Shown: positions 61,798 to 64,000 of the stretch, piece after piece
Numbering within the stretch: position 1 is the stretch's first letter
Layout of the letters: every line of letters starts with the position of its first letter
Source: JAKAXS01 sp041940525
GTDB taxonomy: Bacteria > Pseudomonadota > Alphaproteobacteria > Rhizobiales > Hyphomicrobiaceae
DNA: 64,000 nt
Reading direction: 5' to 3'
Assembly (NCBI GenBank): GCA_041940525.1
Contig: JBGTSB010000002.1
Coordinates: 1 to 64,000 of the forward strand
Notes under the pieces: model-generated
What the model saw: only the letters and a program-made list of their open reading frames with translations
The model's database searches: none
What the model was told of the DNA's origin: nothing
Translations under genes and position numbers: made by a program

Positions 61798-63146
61798 GAA
61801 GGCACCGCCGTGATAAGGATTTCAATACGGCGGTTCTCTGCTGCATTTGGATCATTGGCATCTCTCAAGTCGCGGTCCGCGTAGCCTTCAATACGATCAA
61901 ACCGTTGTTCGTCGATGCCACCGCGAACCAGCATATGGTAGGCCATGTGTGCGCGCGCCGTTGAAAGCCTCCAGTTGTCATAGTTCGCCGAACGGTAAGG
62001 CCGGCCATCCGTATGACCCCGCACAACGATTTCACCGTCCTTCGACTTCAGCATTTCCGCAACCCGCTCCATCACAGCGACCATGGCTGGACGCGGCTTG
62101 GCCGATCCCACATTGAACATGCCGAAGCGGGCATCATCCATGAGACTGACAAGAATGCCTTGCGGCGTCGCCTGCACTTCGATTTTCGGAATTCTCGTCC
62201 GCGCTTCGGCGGCAACCTTCTTCAAAGCCTCGCGAAGCTCTTTCGCATCAGCCTCAACCTTCGCGGCCTGAGCCTCCGCCGCACGGACCTGCGCACTTTC
62301 CTTGCCGTCCAGCTCTTCGGGCTTGTCGGCGACATCCGTTTGGTCATACTGCGCGGGCGCAGCCCCAGGCCCTTCGCCGGTCTGCGAAGCCTTGTCGTCC
62401 GCAACTTCAGTCTTTGCATTCTCGTCTGGCTTGTCTTCGCCAGCTGGCTGCTTCACCACCGGTTGTTCTTCGGGCGCGACCTCGACATTATTCTCAGGCG
62501 TATCAAGCTGTGACACCGGGACCTGCCCTAACGCAGCGGCAAGCGAGTCCTCTTGCGAAGCACTGCCATCGGAAACAGGTACGTCGGAGGGGATCTGCTC
62601 CGAAACAACCGGATCTTGCCGGAAATCTGGGTCAAACGGATCGCGGTAACCTTCTCCGCCACTATAAACATCGCTCGTGGTATTCTTCGAACCACCCTGC
62701 GGAACGTTGTCCTCACCGCGCCGGAACGTCGCCGCCTGCTTGGACAATTCCGAAAGCAAGCCGTATGGATCCCGGAACACACCCTGCTCGTCGACAGTGC
62801 TGACCTTCGGGTCGTTGTTCTTTAGCTCTTTGACGGAGCCATCGTGGTCTTGCGTCTTGTCCCGCTCCTCACCATGCGATGGCTTATCTTGACCAGCCAG
62901 GTTGTTGAGCCCTTTTTCACTGGTGATCGGGTCGCTCATCTGCATGGGATTAAAATAGGTGGACACTTGCTGCAGCGTTTTCTTGTTGGCCGCATTCACC
63001 AGCCACATCACAAGAAAAAAGGCCATGAGCGCCGTCATGAAGTCGGCGTAGGCAATCTTCCAAAGCCCGCTATGGGCGTGCTCTTCGTCACCGCCGCCAC
63101 GCCGACGGATTAGAACGAGTTCTTGGGCTGTCTTGTCCTCGCTCAT
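61794..63146 (-). CDS. motB: flagellar stator protein MotB
   Basis: A 450-residue stator component. The single transmembrane helix, with the proton-binding Asp, is at WKIAYADFMTALMAFFLVMWLV (about 29-50). A long Glu/Asp/Pro-rich linker (about 90-300) is much longer than in enterics. The OmpA-like peptidoglycan-binding domain is at about 335-445: VVRGHTDGRPYRSANYDNWRLSTARAHM and AENRRIEIL. It overlaps the fliH-like gene by 4 bases and motC by 4 bases. Confidence 0.93.
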   Translation of the reverse strand: MSEDKTAQELVLIRRRGGGDEEHAHSGLWKIAYADFMTALMAFFLVMWLVNAANKKTLQQVSTYFNPMQMSDPITSEKGLNNLAGQDKPSHGEERDKTQDHDGSVKELKNNDPKVSTVDEQGVFRDPYGLLSELSKQAATFRRGEDNVPQGGSKNTTSDVYSGGEGYRDPFDPDFRQDPVVSEQIPSDVPVSDGSASQEDSLAAALGQVPVSQLDTPENNVEVAPEEQPVVKQPAGEDKPDENAKTEVADDKASQTGEGPGAAPAQYDQTDVADKPEELDGKESAQVRAAEAQAAKVEADAKELREALKKVAAEARTRIPKIEVQATPQGILVSLMDDARFGMFNVGSAKPRPAMVAVMERVAEMLKSKDGEIVVRGHTDGRPYRSANYDNWRLSTARAHMAYHMLVRGGIDEQRFDRIEGYADRDLRDANDPNAAENRRIEILITAVPS

Positions 63147-63745
63147 CGCAAAGCACCCTCTATATCCTTAAGCCAATCAGCCAAGCGCGTCTCAAGCAGG
63201 GTCGAATCGATTTTTACGCGAACTTCGGGATTCTGATCCGGCGAGACCTTCACGTAATCAGCCGACATCTCCAGCCGCCCAGCGAGATCCCGCGATAAGT
63301 CCTCACGCCCGGAAAGCTCAACCGTCACGCCGGCGCTTTCATTGATGACACCACCCGCAGCAACGGCGATCTCTTCAAGAGCCGCCTCTTCTAGCCGCCC
63401 AGAAATAAATGGAAGGAGCGCCCGCGTTAAAGACTCCGCCATCTCCTGACGGATTTTTGCCAAACCCGCCTCGACGTCCACAGCCAGCTTCTCGGCTTCC
63501 TTTGCCACCCACTGTTCGCGGTGATCGCGAAGACGGGCGTCCGCGTCCGTTTTCATATCAATGACAGACTGGCGCATCTCTGCCTGCAAGCTGGCCCGGC
63601 CACGTTCATAGCCAGCCGCTTCAGCCTTTGACAGCCGCGACGCCGAATGCGTTGCACCAAAAGGCGCAAGCGTTCCCTTTTGTGATTGCTCGGCCTCGGC
63701 CGTATTGAGGTCGACCAGATGTTGAATGAGCGACGATGTCTGCAT
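63143..63745 (-). CDS. FliH-like flagellar assembly protein
   Basis: A 200-residue soluble helical protein located between fliF and motB. A central coiled coil (about 45-110, rich in Ala/Glu/Arg/Lys) leads to a C-terminal domain with LTRALLPFISGRLEEAALEEIA and VELSGREDLSRDLAGRLE. Size, position and layout fit FliH, the negative regulator of the FliI ATPase. The ATG at 63745 forms a TGATG overlap with the fliF stop, which decides the start; the open extension to 63763 is not needed. Confidence 0.7.
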   Translation of the reverse strand: MQTSSLIQHLVDLNTAEAEQSQKGTLAPFGATHSASRLSKAEAAGYERGRASLQAEMRQSVIDMKTDADARLRDHREQWVAKEAEKLAVDVEAGLAKIRQEMAESLTRALLPFISGRLEEAALEEIAVAAGGVINESAGVTVELSGREDLSRDLAGRLEMSADYVKVSPDQNPEVRVKIDSTLLETRLADWLKDIEGALR

Positions 63746-64000
63746 CAAGCTGACTTCATCCACTGTCTAAGGATCGAGGCTGCCTGCGCCTCGTCGATGT
63801 CCACGATTTTTTCTAGCTTCTTGGCCGTCGGGTTACCCGTCTTTCGAGCCAGGACTTCCATGAAGTTGTCCTCCTCCTTGGGCGGCGCCACCTGAGCAGG
63901 CGCTGGCGCCGGGATTACGTCAGATCCTTGAACCCCTTCCGGCTGCGGCAAGGCCGCGATGTCGGCACCCTCGGCGGCGAGCTGCGGCCCCGAGTTCTCT
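63745..64000 (-). CDS. fliF: flagellar MS-ring protein FliF, 3' end (runs off the window end)
   Basis: The minus-strand frame is open from base 64000 to the TGA at 63745-63747 (84 residues visible). The last residues, LEKIVDIDEAQAASILRQWM, match the cytoplasmic C-terminal segment of FliF that binds FliG. The preceding Pro/Ala/Glu-rich stretch is the usual flexible linker. Everything upstream lies outside the window. It is coupled to the fliH-like gene by a TGATG overlap. Confidence 0.85.
   Translation of the reverse strand, partial: ENSGPQLAAEGADIAALPQPEGVQGSDVIPAPAPAQVAPPKEEDNFMEVLARKTGNPTAKKLEKIVDIDEAQAASILRQWMKSA

Overview
The window looks like a chromosomal segment of an alphaproteobacterium of the order Hyphomicrobiales. 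Evidence: the flagellar motor genes include the rhizobial-type motC, there is a DUF1217 protein, an IalB-family protein, a BcsS-type protein, a fused SoxYZ-like carrier normally met with quinoprotein dehydrogenases, and a gamma-glutamylmethylamide-synthetase/sarcosine-oxidase-type cluster. A Hyphomicrobium/Filomicrobium-like methylotroph-related lineage is my best guess, not a demonstrated identity. Coding density is high, and I see no insertion sequence, prophage, integrase or CRISPR array. There is one scaffold gap (10 N at 47385-47394).

Layout. (1) 1-1557: the 5' part of cytochrome aa3 oxidase subunit I and all of subunit II. (2) 1946-4057: IalB-like, phasin-like and BcsS-like proteins. 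(3) 4176-9313: a TetR-controlled RND efflux operon with a clear palindrome in front of it. (4) 9427-12798: a giant DUF1217 protein of about nine repeat units. (5) 12875-15829: a DevBCA-type ABC exporter. (6) 16183-24425: a DUF2147 protein, a carboxylesterase, a large unknown membrane protein, small membrane proteins, a PabB-PabC fusion, an initiator tRNA, and a haloacetate dehalogenase with the complete fluoroacetate-dehalogenase residue set. (7) 24449-33094: a surface-polysaccharide locus (two glycosyltransferases, an epimerase, a ColD-like 3-dehydratase, gmd, fcl, an acyltransferase) into which hupE has been inserted. (8) 33264-39513: a molybdopterin oxidoreductase, a POT peptide transporter, a SoxYZ-like carrier, and a cupin/AraC pair. 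(9) 39499-46932: gmaS-like plus soxBDAG/mgdABCD genes with a divergent XRE-cupin regulator. (10) 47005-64000: a chemotaxis and flagellar motor cluster, all main genes on the minus strand: cheR, cheY, cheW, cheA, an unknown gene, fliM, cheY, a soluble chemoreceptor, fliG, cheB, then fliK, motC, motB, a fliH-like gene and the 3' end of fliF.

The points most worth following are: the GDP-colitose-type branch (the catalytic lysine of the aminotransferase fold is replaced by His190, next to gmd and fcl); the methylamine/sarcosine-type cluster that has gmaS and the four dehydrogenase subunits but not mgsABC; the CheA with two CheW-like domains and a receiver domain lacking its phospho-Asp; the unknown 186-residue protein between cheA and fliM; and the DUF1217 repeat protein. 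The N gap inside cheR can be closed from the sequence itself, because the flanks share a 6-base overlap that restores the frame exactly.
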